From Alloprevotella sp. (lineage in GTDB: Bacteria > Bacteroidota > Bacteroidia > Bacteroidales > Bacteroidaceae), in the NCBI GenBank assembly GCA_017471505.1, contig JAFUTC010000007.1:248001-312000 (forward strand): a stretch of 64,000 bases of DNA. Reading direction: 5' to 3'. Position numbers and translations under genes: made by a program. A model generated the notes under the pieces. The model made no database searches, had not been told where the DNA came from, and saw only the letters and a program-made list of their open reading frames with translations. Shown here piece after piece: positions 8,891 to 17,152 of the stretch. Numbering within the stretch: position 1 is the stretch's first letter; each line of letters opens with the position of its first letter.

Positions 8891-9298
8891 ATGGATTACA
8901 AAATTATTGACGTAGAAGGCATCGGTGAGGTTTACTCGCAGAAACTTATTGCCGCAGGCATCAACACAGTAAACGAACTGCTCGAGAAAGGCAAGTCTGC
9001 CGCCGGCCGCAAGGCACTGGCCGAAGCCACCGAGATTTCGCCCAAGCTCATACTGACATGGGTCAATCATGCCGACCTGATGCGCATCAACGGCGTTGGC
9101 CCGCAATTCTCCGAACTCCTCGAGGCCGCCGGCGTAGATACCGTCAAAGAACTCAAGCATCGCGTAGCCGCCAACCTTCAGCCGAAATTGGAAGAAATCA
9201 ATGCCGCGAAGAACCTGGTTAATCGCGTGCCCAGTTTGGCAGAAGTTGAGAAAATGATTGAACAGGCAAAGGAATTGCCCGGAGTAGTAGAATACTAA
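8891..9298 (+). CDS. DUF4332 helix-hairpin-helix protein
   Basis: 135-residue soluble protein made of two tandem helix-hairpin-helix-like units, VEGIGEVYSQKLIAAGI near residues 7-23 and INGVGPQFSELLEAAGV near 66-82. These GIG/GVG hairpins bind DNA non-specifically in other proteins, and the arrangement matches the DUF4332 family. The function is unknown. The ATG at 8891 is preferred to an in-frame TTG at 8861 because it begins the conserved domain and lies a normal distance from the TATATTTG box. It appears to be a single-gene unit bounded by the terminator at 9331. Confidence 0.75.
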   Translation: MDYKIIDVEGIGEVYSQKLIAAGINTVNELLEKGKSAAGRKALAEATEISPKLILTWVNHADLMRINGVGPQFSELLEAAGVDTVKELKHRVAANLQPKLEEINAAKNLVNRVPSLAEVEKMIEQAKELPGVVEY

Positions 9299-9330
9299 CA
9301 TCCCCCTATCGTTCGGCAACGAACCCTAAG

Positions 9331-9368
9331 AAACGGCGAGGAGACCATCGGGTGCTCCTCGCCGTTTT
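9331..9368 (+). terminator. Rho-independent terminator after the DUF4332 gene
   Basis: Perfect GC-rich stem: arms aaacggcgaggag (9331-9343) and ctcctcgccgttt (9355-9367), an 11-base loop, and a short T-run ending at 9368. Confidence 0.85.
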
Positions 9369-9480
9369 CTATGCCTACCACACCGCAGATTATCGCCCCC
9401 ATTGCACACAAAATGAAAATAATTTCATCTGCACCCCAAAATTTACCTCCCATAATGCAATCGTGAGATAAAAAAGAAAT

Positions 9481-9488
9481 TATCTTTG
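9481..9488 (+). promoter_or_regulatory. -7 box (TATCTTTG) for the gcv operon
   Basis: TATCTTTG matches TAnnTTTG and lies 33 bases before the gcvT ATG. No convincing -33 element is seen. No glycine riboswitch-like tandem aptamer fits in the short leader. Confidence 0.6.
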
Positions 9489-9521
9489 TGCGTAGAAACC
9501 AATCATCTAAAAACATTACCT

Positions 9522-10607
9522 ATGGACAAGATTACCTGCCTGCACGAGCAGCATATAGCGTTGGGCGCAAAAATGGTATCATTCGGCGGTTTCGACATGC
9601 CGCTGTTCTATTCTGACATCATAAGCGAACACAACGCCGTAAGAACGGAAGTGGGCGTTTTCGACGTTTCGCACATGGGCGAGATATTCGTAAAAGGTCC
9701 CGAAGCCGAGAAATTTGTGCAATACATCTTTACCAACGACATTGCCAACGCTGAAGCCGGCAAGATTTTCTATGGTATGATGCTGCAAGAAGATGGTGGC
9801 ACCGTAGACGACCTGCTTGTATACAAAAATGGCGAAAACGATTTTCTGTTAGTGGTCAATGCCGCCAACATCGATAAGGACTTTGCCTGGATTAGCAAGC
9901 AGGCAGCCGCCTTCCATGTGGAAATTGCCAACGAAAGCGAGTCGTGGGGACAGATTGCCGTACAGGGCCCGCAAGGCGAAAAGGCCGTTGAGGAAATCCT
10001 GCAGTTGCCCTGCAAGGAACTCGCGTTCTACACATTCAAAACGCTGGTCATCGACGGCGAGGAAGTAATCATCTCTCGCACGGGATACACCGGCGAAGAC
10101 GGATTCGAGATTTACGGAAGCCATAAGTTTATCGTAGAGAGTTGGAACAAACTCATTGCCGCTCACATCACGCCCTGCGGACTCGGTTGCCGCGACACGT
10201 TGCGCTTTGAAGTAGGACTGCCGCTCTACGGCGACGAGTTGACCGAAGAAATCAGCCCGATTATGTGCGGACTGGGTATGTTTGTGAAAATCGACGCCAA
10301 GGACTTCATCGGTCGCGATGCATGTGCCGCCCAGAAAGCCAACGGTGTCAGCCGCAAAGTGGTTGGCATCGAACTGTCTGACAAGGGCATTCCCCGCCAC
10401 GGCTACCCCGTCTGCGCTGACGGTAAGGAAATCGGCTACGTAACCACCGGCTACAAATCGATTTCTACCGGACAATTCGTCTGCATGGCACTTGTCGACA
10501 TCGACTATGCCAAACTTGACACCCCGGTGGACGTACTTATCCATGGAAAAGCCCGTCGCGGAGTAGTCGTAAAGAAACGCTTCTATCAGAAAAACTATAA
10601 AAAATAA
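9522..10607 (+). CDS. gcvT: Glycine cleavage system T protein (aminomethyltransferase)
   Basis: 361-residue tetrahydrofolate-dependent enzyme that takes the aminomethyl group from lipoylated GcvH, releasing ammonia and forming 5,10-methylene-THF. Family features include an N-terminal GGFDMPLFYS, then VRTEVGVFDVSHMGE, and GYTGEDGFEIY in the middle. The C-terminal barrel contains GIPRHGYPV and YVTTGYKS. The ATG at 9522 begins MDKITCLHEQHI and is preferred to an in-frame GTG at 9486, which lies inside the promoter. It is the first gene of the gcvT-gcvH-gcvPA-gcvPB-lpdA cluster, so a whole glycine-cleavage complex is encoded together. Confidence 0.95.
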   Translation: MDKITCLHEQHIALGAKMVSFGGFDMPLFYSDIISEHNAVRTEVGVFDVSHMGEIFVKGPEAEKFVQYIFTNDIANAEAGKIFYGMMLQEDGGTVDDLLVYKNGENDFLLVVNAANIDKDFAWISKQAAAFHVEIANESESWGQIAVQGPQGEKAVEEILQLPCKELAFYTFKTLVIDGEEVIISRTGYTGEDGFEIYGSHKFIVESWNKLIAAHITPCGLGCRDTLRFEVGLPLYGDELTEEISPIMCGLGMFVKIDAKDFIGRDACAAQKANGVSRKVVGIELSDKGIPRHGYPVCADGKEIGYVTTGYKSISTGQFVCMALVDIDYAKLDTPVDVLIHGKARRGVVVKKRFYQKNYKK

Positions 10608-10628
10608 TCACTCATAAATCTTAAAATC

Positions 10629-11006
10629 ATGGCTGAAATTAAAGCAGGCTATTTGTATTCGGAATCTCACGAATATGTCAAAGTTGAAGGTGAATTCGCT
10701 TATATCGGCATCACCGACTACGCACAGGACCAACTCGGAAACGTAACCTATGTGGAAATTCCAGAGGTTGGCGAGGAAATTACTGCCGGAGAGGACTTCG
10801 GAAGCGTAGAGAGCGTGAAGGCTGCCAGTGAGCTGACGGCTCCCGTAAGCGGAGAAATCGTAGAGGTGAATACAGCACTCGACAACGCTCCTCAACTTCT
10901 CAACGAAGATGCCTTTGCCAACTGGATCATCAAAGTTCGCATGAGCAACGCCGACGAACTGAACGACCTGTTGGACGGCGAAAAATATGCAGCAATCTGT
11001 GAGTAA
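10629..11006 (+). CDS. gcvH: Glycine cleavage system H protein
   Basis: 125-residue lipoyl carrier that shuttles the aminomethyl arm between the P, T and L proteins. The lipoyl attachment lysine is Lys64 in FGSVESVKAASEL. The N-terminal half has the usual SHEYVKVEGEFAYIGITDYAQ beta-sandwich start, split here as SHEYVKVEGEF and AYIGITDYAQ. The length is normal. It starts 21 bases after gcvT. A strong hairpin follows before gcvPA, which could make the carrier more abundant than the downstream decarboxylase subunits. Confidence 0.96.
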   Translation: MAEIKAGYLYSESHEYVKVEGEFAYIGITDYAQDQLGNVTYVEIPEVGEEITAGEDFGSVESVKAASELTAPVSGEIVEVNTALDNAPQLLNEDAFANWIIKVRMSNADELNDLLDGEKYAAICE

Positions 11007-11036
11007 CATCCACACCCTACTGCTCCACTAAGACGA

Positions 11037-11082
11037 ATTAGAGCAAAAGAATTGTAGCACCAATACTTTTGCTCTAATCTTT
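11037..11082 (+). terminator. Intra-operon hairpin between gcvH and gcvPA
   Basis: Perfect 13-bp stem: attagagcaaaag (11037-11049) and cttttgctctaat (11066-11078), with a 16-base loop and a short weak T-rich tail (cttt). It sits inside the gcv cluster, so it may act as a partial terminator, attenuator or mRNA-stability element rather than a full stop. Confidence 0.6.
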
Positions 11083-11117
11083 CTATAACCCACTCAACCC
11101 ATAAAATACTCCTTCAG

Positions 11118-12449
11118 ATGTTTAAGTATTTTCCACACACCGACGCAGATGTGCAAGAAATGCTCCGCGTTGTCGGTGTAAAGTCGTTAGACGACCTCTA
11201 CAACGAAGTACCCGAAGAACTGAAACATAAGGGCGAACTCGACATCCCCGCAGCCAAGAGCGAGGAAGAGGTTAGAAAGCAACTGCGTCAATATGCCGAC
11301 CAAAACATCCAACTGGCTTGCTTTGCCGGAAGCGGCACCTACGACCACATAACCCCGAGCGTCGTGCCCTATATTGCCTCGCGTTCGGAGTTTTCTACCA
11401 GTTACACGCCCTACCAAGCAGAAATCTCGCAGGGAACACTGCAGTATATTTTCGAATATCAGACCATGATGGCCAATCTCACAGGCATGGACATCAGCAA
11501 CGCCTCCATGTACGACGAAGCAACGGCCACGGCTGAAGCCATGCTTATGTGCGTGGCCAGCGCAAAGAAGCGCGACAAGGTGCTGATAAGCGCATCGTTC
11601 CGCCCGAGTGTGCTGGAAGTGGTCAAGACCTATGCCCACTACCACGGAGTCAATCTCGTCGAAGTGCCCGAGCATGACGGCACGATGGACAAGGCTGCCG
11701 CAGCCGAACTAATCGAACAAGACGACGTGGCCGGACTGGTTTGCACCCAGCACAACCGACATGGACTCATCGAGGACTTTGAAGGCATTGCCGAACTCTG
11801 CCATGCACACAAGACGCTGCTTGCCATCAATGCAGTGGCCAGCGATTTGGCCGTATTGAAGACTCCCGGCGAATGGGGGGCCGATATCGCGTGCGGAAAT
11901 GCGCAGAGTCTGGGCATACCCATGGGTTTTGGCGGCCCGCACATCGGATACCTCTGTGTAAAGAACGAACTAGTGCGCAAAATGCCTGGACGATTGGTGG
12001 GGGCCACCGACGATGCAAACGGACAACGCGCCTTTGTACTCACATTGCAGGCGCGCGAGCAGCACATTCGCCGTGAAAAAGCCACATCGAACATTTGTAC
12101 GGCCCAAGGCTACATGTGCCTGCATGTGGCTGCATACTTGTCGCTGATGGGAGAACAGGGACTGCGCGAGGTTAATGAATTGAGTTTTGCCGGAGCACAC
12201 TACCTGCACGATGAACTCATAAAGACAGGTCTGTTCGAAGACTGTTTCCCTGGCAAGTTCTACCTTAACGAATTCACGCTCCACCTTACTGGCGGAAAAG
12301 GCAATGTCAGCGCATTTATAAAATATATGGCTGAAAACGGATACCTCGCAGGCGTAGAGGCCGAAAACAATTGCCTCACCATCGCCGTTACTGAAAAATA
12401 CGGAAAGGAAGAGGTTGAACGTTACATCGAGTTAGTTCGCCAATGGTAG
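11118..12449 (+). CDS. gcvPA: Glycine dehydrogenase (decarboxylating) subunit 1
   Basis: 443-residue N-terminal-type subunit of the two-part P protein, which decarboxylates glycine with pyridoxal phosphate and passes the aminomethyl group to GcvH. Recognisable segments include FAGSGTYDHITPSVV, TPYQAEISQGTLQ and the FEYQTMMANLTGMD stretch. The C-terminal half has GFGGPHIGYL and ATSNICTAQ. The PLP lysine is on subunit 2, as is usual for the split form. The gene follows gcvH by 111 bases, including the hairpin, and precedes gcvPB by 79 bases. Confidence 0.95.
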   Translation: MFKYFPHTDADVQEMLRVVGVKSLDDLYNEVPEELKHKGELDIPAAKSEEEVRKQLRQYADQNIQLACFAGSGTYDHITPSVVPYIASRSEFSTSYTPYQAEISQGTLQYIFEYQTMMANLTGMDISNASMYDEATATAEAMLMCVASAKKRDKVLISASFRPSVLEVVKTYAHYHGVNLVEVPEHDGTMDKAAAAELIEQDDVAGLVCTQHNRHGLIEDFEGIAELCHAHKTLLAINAVASDLAVLKTPGEWGADIACGNAQSLGIPMGFGGPHIGYLCVKNELVRKMPGRLVGATDDANGQRAFVLTLQAREQHIRREKATSNICTAQGYMCLHVAAYLSLMGEQGLREVNELSFAGAHYLHDELIKTGLFEDCFPGKFYLNEFTLHLTGGKGNVSAFIKYMAENGYLAGVEAENNCLTIAVTEKYGKEEVERYIELVRQW

Positions 12450-12528
12450 GCAAGTCGGCCGTCTGCGGTCGATAAGCCCCCCGCCCACTCTTCCCATAGC
12501 GTCAATTCCACACATAAAGAAAATTGCC

Positions 12529-14013
12529 ATGAACAACACCTATTATCATAAACTCATATTCGAACTGTCCCACAAGGGGCGCGTAGGCTACTCGCTTCCT
12601 AAAAACAAATACGACAAGCAATATGCGCTGTCGGTGCCCGATGGACAAGCACGCCAGAAAGAGGCACAACTGCCCGAAGCCGACGAACTGACCGTGGTAA
12701 GGCATTACACCAACATGTCGAACAATAATTTCGGCGTTGACACCGGCTTTTATCCGCTCGGATCGTGTACGATGAAATACAATCCGAAACTGAACGAGGA
12801 ACTTAGCCAACTATCGGGTTTCAACGCACATCCGTCGGCGCCCGACTTTGCCGTACAAGGCTGTCTGAAACTATATGACGACACGCAGCGCATCCTATCG
12901 GAAGTATGCGGAATGAAGCAGTTTACGCTCAACCCATACGCCGGCGCTCACGGAGAACTTACCGGTCTGATGGTTATACGCGCCTACCATGAAAAACGTG
13001 GCGACCTGGCACGCACCAAGATATTGGTTCCCGACTCGGCCCATGGTACAAATCCCGCATCGGCCGCAGTTTGTGGCCTGCAGGTAGTTCAAGTCAAAAG
13101 CCTCGACAATGGTACCGTCGACGTAGAGGATTTGAAAACGAAATTGTCGCCCGAAGTGGCTGGAATGATGATGACAAACCCCAACACGCTCGGCATTTTC
13201 GAACAAAAGATTCCTGAGATTGCCAAATTGGTCCACGATTGCGGCGGACTGATGTATTACGATGGAGCAAACCTTAATCCGATGCTTGGCGTATGCCGTC
13301 CCGGAGACATGGGCTTCGATGTAATGCACATCAATCTCCATAAAACATTCTCGACCCCCCATGGCGGCGGCGGTCCCGGTAGTGGTCCTGTTGGCGTGAG
13401 AAGTGGGCTGGAAGAACTCCTCCCCAATCCGAAGGTAGAGGTCGATGCCAGCGGCGCTGCCCACCGTGCTATCGGTGCAAGTGCCCTTGGTGCCGTCACA
13501 CCGGTATATGGAAACTTCGGCGTCATCATTCGCGCATTGTGCTACCTGCTTTCACTCGGTCGGGAAAACATAGCCCTGGCCGGAAAACTCTCTGTGCTCA
13601 ATGCCAACTATATTAAGGAGCGCCTGAAAGACTATTACAAACTCCCAATCGATGGTCTGTGCAAGCACGAGTTCGTATTTGACGGCCTGCGCGAAGAATA
13701 TGGCGGTGACCATCACGATGCTTCCCACGTGACGACCTTAGATGTGGCCAAACGACTACTGGACTACGGATTCCATGCTCCGACCATCTACTTCCCGCTC
13801 TTATTCCACGAGGCACTGATGATAGAGCCGACCGAGACCGAGAGTAAGGAAACGATTGACGCCTTTATCGAGACGATGAAAACCATTGCCATCGAGGCAC
13901 GCGACAATAGGGAAATGGTCCGCACGGCCCCACATTCCACTCCGGTGAAGCGACTGGACGACGTGAAAGCCGTTCGCTCGGCACAATTCACTTACGACAC
14001 TCTCGAAAAATAG
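12529..14013 (+). CDS. gcvPB: Glycine dehydrogenase (decarboxylating) subunit 2
   Basis: 494-residue C-terminal-type subunit of the split P protein. It carries the pyridoxal-phosphate lysine, Lys272 in INLHKTFSTPHGGGG, and the family's glycine-rich loop right after it. Upstream segments LGSCTMKYNPK and AGAHGELTGL match family signatures. It must pair with GcvPA to make an active decarboxylase. The start ATG is 79 bases after gcvPA, and lpdA follows after 35 bases, in keeping with one operon. Confidence 0.96.
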   Translation: MNNTYYHKLIFELSHKGRVGYSLPKNKYDKQYALSVPDGQARQKEAQLPEADELTVVRHYTNMSNNNFGVDTGFYPLGSCTMKYNPKLNEELSQLSGFNAHPSAPDFAVQGCLKLYDDTQRILSEVCGMKQFTLNPYAGAHGELTGLMVIRAYHEKRGDLARTKILVPDSAHGTNPASAAVCGLQVVQVKSLDNGTVDVEDLKTKLSPEVAGMMMTNPNTLGIFEQKIPEIAKLVHDCGGLMYYDGANLNPMLGVCRPGDMGFDVMHINLHKTFSTPHGGGGPGSGPVGVRSGLEELLPNPKVEVDASGAAHRAIGASALGAVTPVYGNFGVIIRALCYLLSLGRENIALAGKLSVLNANYIKERLKDYYKLPIDGLCKHEFVFDGLREEYGGDHHDASHVTTLDVAKRLLDYGFHAPTIYFPLLFHEALMIEPTETESKETIDAFIETMKTIAIEARDNREMVRTAPHSTPVKRLDDVKAVRSAQFTYDTLEK

Positions 14014-14048
14014 ACTGCAACCAACCCCTACTATAAACAGACATTCAC

Positions 14049-15404
14049 ATGACACAAGCCGATTTGATTATTATAGGCGCTGGTCCCGGCGGATATGAGA
14101 CCGCTCTGGAGGCAGCACAATGCGGGTTGCAAGTTGTACTAATCGACAAGCACAAAGTGGGCGGAACCTGTCTGAACGAAGGGTGCATTCCCACGAAATG
14201 CCTATGCCATACGGCCGAGACACTGCACACAATTAAAAACTGCACAGCAGACGGCATTTCGTTCGACGGAGATGCCAGGCTGGACCTCAGTCAAGCCGTT
14301 GCACGCAAGAATCAAATCGTGGAGCAACTCGGCAACGGCATAACCATGCAACTGAAGAAAGCGGGCGTCACCTATGTGCATGGCACAGCGCGACTGACCT
14401 CTGCCAATACAGTTGCCGTGGTGCTTGACGACGGCAGTGAGCAATCGTTCGGAGCAAAGGACATTATCATTGCCTGCGGTTCGAAAACAGCGTTTCTGCC
14501 TATTGAGGGTGCCCATTTGCCAAAGGTTCTGACCTCGACAGAAATGCTGAAACTGGACAGCATCCCCGAACGCATCTGCATCATTGGCGGCGGCGTCATC
14601 GGCCTTGAATTCGCATCCATCTTCAATACCTTCGGCTCGCAGATTACCGTTGTGGAATTCTGCAAAGAAGTTCTCCCGTTTTTCGACAAAGACATTGCAA
14701 AGCGCTTAAGACTCGCGTTGAAGAAAAGTGGTATCGACTTCCGCCTAAGTTCGCAGGTTGTTGCCATACACGATAAAGGCGGCTGCTACGAGGTTGAATA
14801 TGTGGCCAACGACAACCATGAAACCGTCGAATGCGACTATGTATTGATGGCGGTGGGCAGGAAAGCCAATCTGGAAGCCCTCAACCTGGCCGACTACAAT
14901 ATAGAAGTCAGCCGACGTGGCATTGTCGTGGACGAATACTATCAGACAACCGTGCCACACATCTATGCCATCGGCGACATCAACGGACAAATGCAACTGG
15001 CTCATGCGGCAACCTTCCAGGGAAAAACGGCCTTGGCCAAGATTCTCGGTAAGTCCAGCCCCATCCAGCACTCGCTTTGTCCGGCCGTAGTATTCACTCA
15101 CCCAGAAGTAGCCATGGTTGGCAAGACCGAAGAGCAGTTGAAGGAAGAAGGCATAGAGTTCGCCACCCGCAAGTGCCAGTACGGCGCCAACGGAAGAGCT
15201 CTTTCGATGGGAGCCGCTGAGGGTCTGCTGAAAATGTATGTGAGCGCCGACGGACACATCCTTGGCGTGCACATCTTGGGCAGTCACGCAGCCGAACTCA
15301 TCCATGAAGCAACGGCTTGGATGAGCACTAACGCCACCATAGAACAAGTCCGCCAAACGATTCATGCCCACCCCACGCTGAACGAACTATTCATCAACGC
15401 ATAG
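14049..15404 (+). CDS. lpdA: Dihydrolipoyl dehydrogenase
   Basis: 451-residue flavoprotein that reoxidises the dihydrolipoyl arm of GcvH (and of 2-oxoacid dehydrogenases where present), giving NADH. It has the FAD-binding GAGPGGYETA at residues 10-19 and the redox-active disulfide Cys41/Cys46 in GGTCLNEGCIPTK. The NAD-binding IIGGGVIGLEF and the C-terminal interface motif HAHPTLNE, with its catalytic His, are also present. Last gene of the gcv cluster, followed by a strong bidirectional terminator. Its place here suggests it is dedicated to glycine cleavage. Confidence 0.95.
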   Translation: MTQADLIIIGAGPGGYETALEAAQCGLQVVLIDKHKVGGTCLNEGCIPTKCLCHTAETLHTIKNCTADGISFDGDARLDLSQAVARKNQIVEQLGNGITMQLKKAGVTYVHGTARLTSANTVAVVLDDGSEQSFGAKDIIIACGSKTAFLPIEGAHLPKVLTSTEMLKLDSIPERICIIGGGVIGLEFASIFNTFGSQITVVEFCKEVLPFFDKDIAKRLRLALKKSGIDFRLSSQVVAIHDKGGCYEVEYVANDNHETVECDYVLMAVGRKANLEALNLADYNIEVSRRGIVVDEYYQTTVPHIYAIGDINGQMQLAHAATFQGKTALAKILGKSSPIQHSLCPAVVFTHPEVAMVGKTEEQLKEEGIEFATRKCQYGANGRALSMGAAEGLLKMYVSADGHILGVHILGSHAAELIHEATAWMSTNATIEQVRQTIHAHPTLNELFINA

Positions 15405-15430
15405 GCATAGGGCCAACAAACCATACAATA

Positions 15431-15466
15431 AGAGCGGGGCGCTAATGTGTATTAGCACCCCGCTCT
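15431..15466. terminator. Bidirectional terminator between lpdA and the FadL-type gene
   Basis: 16-bp arms agagcggggcgctaat (15431-15446) and attagcaccccgctct (15451-15466) with one mismatch and a 4-base loop, between converging genes. Confidence 0.85.
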
Positions 15467-15481
15467 GCAATTATTAGCAAA

Positions 15482-17083
15482 TTAGAATTTATATCCGAGG
15501 GTGAACACTACTCTATAGTTGTTCAGGTCAACTGATTTGGGCGACACGGCGTTAGTACGGTAGTGCGTATCGTCAATAGGAACCTGGAACGGATAGACGT
15601 CGGCTTTCTGCATCTGATACTGCACTGCAGCGTCGGCATAGAAATGCTTGCCATGATATCCGAGACCGCCAGTGACACGGCTGAGTCCGCCGATATTCAT
15701 ATAGTCAGTACCAACGGCATTATAAGCGGTAGCACTCTCTGGAAGGCTGGTTCCCTCTTCAGGATAGTAGTTCAGGAAGGCATCCTTCTTAAACGGACTG
15801 CTTACATAGTTGTAGCCAGCACGAAGGAAGAGGCCTTTCGCCATCTGAAGCTCGGCGCCAACTTTGAACGTATGCACGGTCCCGGTGTAAATATCGAGTT
15901 CATTGTTCAGAGCAGGATCGGACGTCGTCGAACTAAATCCCCACGAATACCGATAGTCATTCGGGTAGCCCACATAGGCCGAGTGCATGAACTTTGCCTC
16001 GTATTCGGCTCCCAGAGCCAACTGTGTGCCAACCGTAGTAGCCAGGCTGACGCCAAGTTTCCACGGCGTGCGAATGCGGAAGTCGTATCCGACGTTATAT
16101 CCGGCTTCTGTACGCTCCGAAATAACAGCGCCACCGGCATCAACGTTCTGATAAGGCGAATTCATAACTACCGAACTGCTGGCCGAAAGATCGTAGAACG
16201 TCGGAGTAGCCAACGAGATTCCAAAACGGAAGGGGCTTTCCTCAATCGGGCGGAATATAGCGCCAAACTTAACATCGAAACCGGTTCCGGTAATTGATTC
16301 GGCATTGTCCATATAGTAGGGCAACGTGCGATTGTTTGCTTCGTCGATAATCTGCTCGTCATAGGCCACGGAACTATTCCACTTGGCATTGTAAAAGCCG
16401 AAAGTCATACCGAAGTACATGCGGTCCTTTACGTTCATACTGACATTGATGTCGTACTGCTGTAGTCCGCCCCACCATGTACGGTTGTAGTTGTAGCTGT
16501 CCGCATGCGACGGATTCCAATCAACCACATGTCCGCTGGCATCATAAACCGGGTCGAACATATAACTGTTGTATGCAGCGTCGGCAATAGGAACATAGTC
16601 GCCGCGATAACTGTCCACGCCATACATCTGTCCCAGATTGGCGGCTTCCATACTCTGGCTGAGTCCGTCGAGGGCGATGTTGTCTAACCGGGCAAAGTTT
16701 TTGAAATTCTTCCGCTTCTGATAGTTAAATCCAAAGTTCAGAAATCTTACGTTGTCGCTTTTTAGCGGTGTGGAAAATACGAAACCGATCTGATCGAAAC
16801 TGGCTTTCAGTTTGTCGGCCTTAGTGTTGGAGAAGTCTCCCTTTTGTCCGAGCATACTGGCCGAGACCGACACGTCTGATTTTCTATAGAGTCCGATGCC
16901 GGCAGGGTTGCTTCCCATGACCGAAAGGTCTGCTCCGAGCGAGCCCATAGCGCCGCCCATGCCTACATAGCGGGCCGTGCCTGAAAGGTCTTCCGACGAG
17001 AAGTTTTCTACCTTATAGATGTCCTGGGCATAGACCCATCCGCCCACACAGGCGAGACACAGACAAATAAGCGTTCTTTTCAT
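15482..17083 (-). CDS. FadL/OmpP1-type outer-membrane transport protein
   Basis: 533-residue outer-membrane beta-barrel. A signal peptide (MKRTLICLCLACVGGWVYA) is followed by SGTARYVGMGGAMGSLGADL and SVMGSNPAGIGLYR, the N-terminal hatch typical of the OmpP1/FadL/TodX family. The rest alternates short polar and aromatic strands and ends in a C-terminal Phe (VVFTLGYKF), as expected for a barrel inserted by BamA. Such proteins import hydrophobic compounds, and Bacteroidetes homologues are often labelled 'hemin receptor' without proof. It lies 69 bases after the Trp/Tyr-rich secreted protein on the same strand, so the two may be cotranscribed. Confidence 0.85.
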   Translation of the reverse strand: MKRTLICLCLACVGGWVYAQDIYKVENFSSEDLSGTARYVGMGGAMGSLGADLSVMGSNPAGIGLYRKSDVSVSASMLGQKGDFSNTKADKLKASFDQIGFVFSTPLKSDNVRFLNFGFNYQKRKNFKNFARLDNIALDGLSQSMEAANLGQMYGVDSYRGDYVPIADAAYNSYMFDPVYDASGHVVDWNPSHADSYNYNRTWWGGLQQYDINVSMNVKDRMYFGMTFGFYNAKWNSSVAYDEQIIDEANNRTLPYYMDNAESITGTGFDVKFGAIFRPIEESPFRFGISLATPTFYDLSASSSVVMNSPYQNVDAGGAVISERTEAGYNVGYDFRIRTPWKLGVSLATTVGTQLALGAEYEAKFMHSAYVGYPNDYRYSWGFSSTTSDPALNNELDIYTGTVHTFKVGAELQMAKGLFLRAGYNYVSSPFKKDAFLNYYPEEGTSLPESATAYNAVGTDYMNIGGLSRVTGGLGYHGKHFYADAAVQYQMQKADVYPFQVPIDDTHYRTNAVSPKSVDLNNYRVVFTLGYKF

Positions 17084-17152
17084 TATTGTAGCAAAATTTT
17101 ATTGATTCAGACTAATGTGTTGTGAGTTGGCTGCAGGATGCGGCGGGCCGGT

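Noticed and set aside
9443-9463. A fifth 21-bp array before gcvT
   Set aside because: Only one core-like match (cataatgcaat) is present, with no neighbours at 21-bp steps, so it is probably chance in AT-rich DNA.
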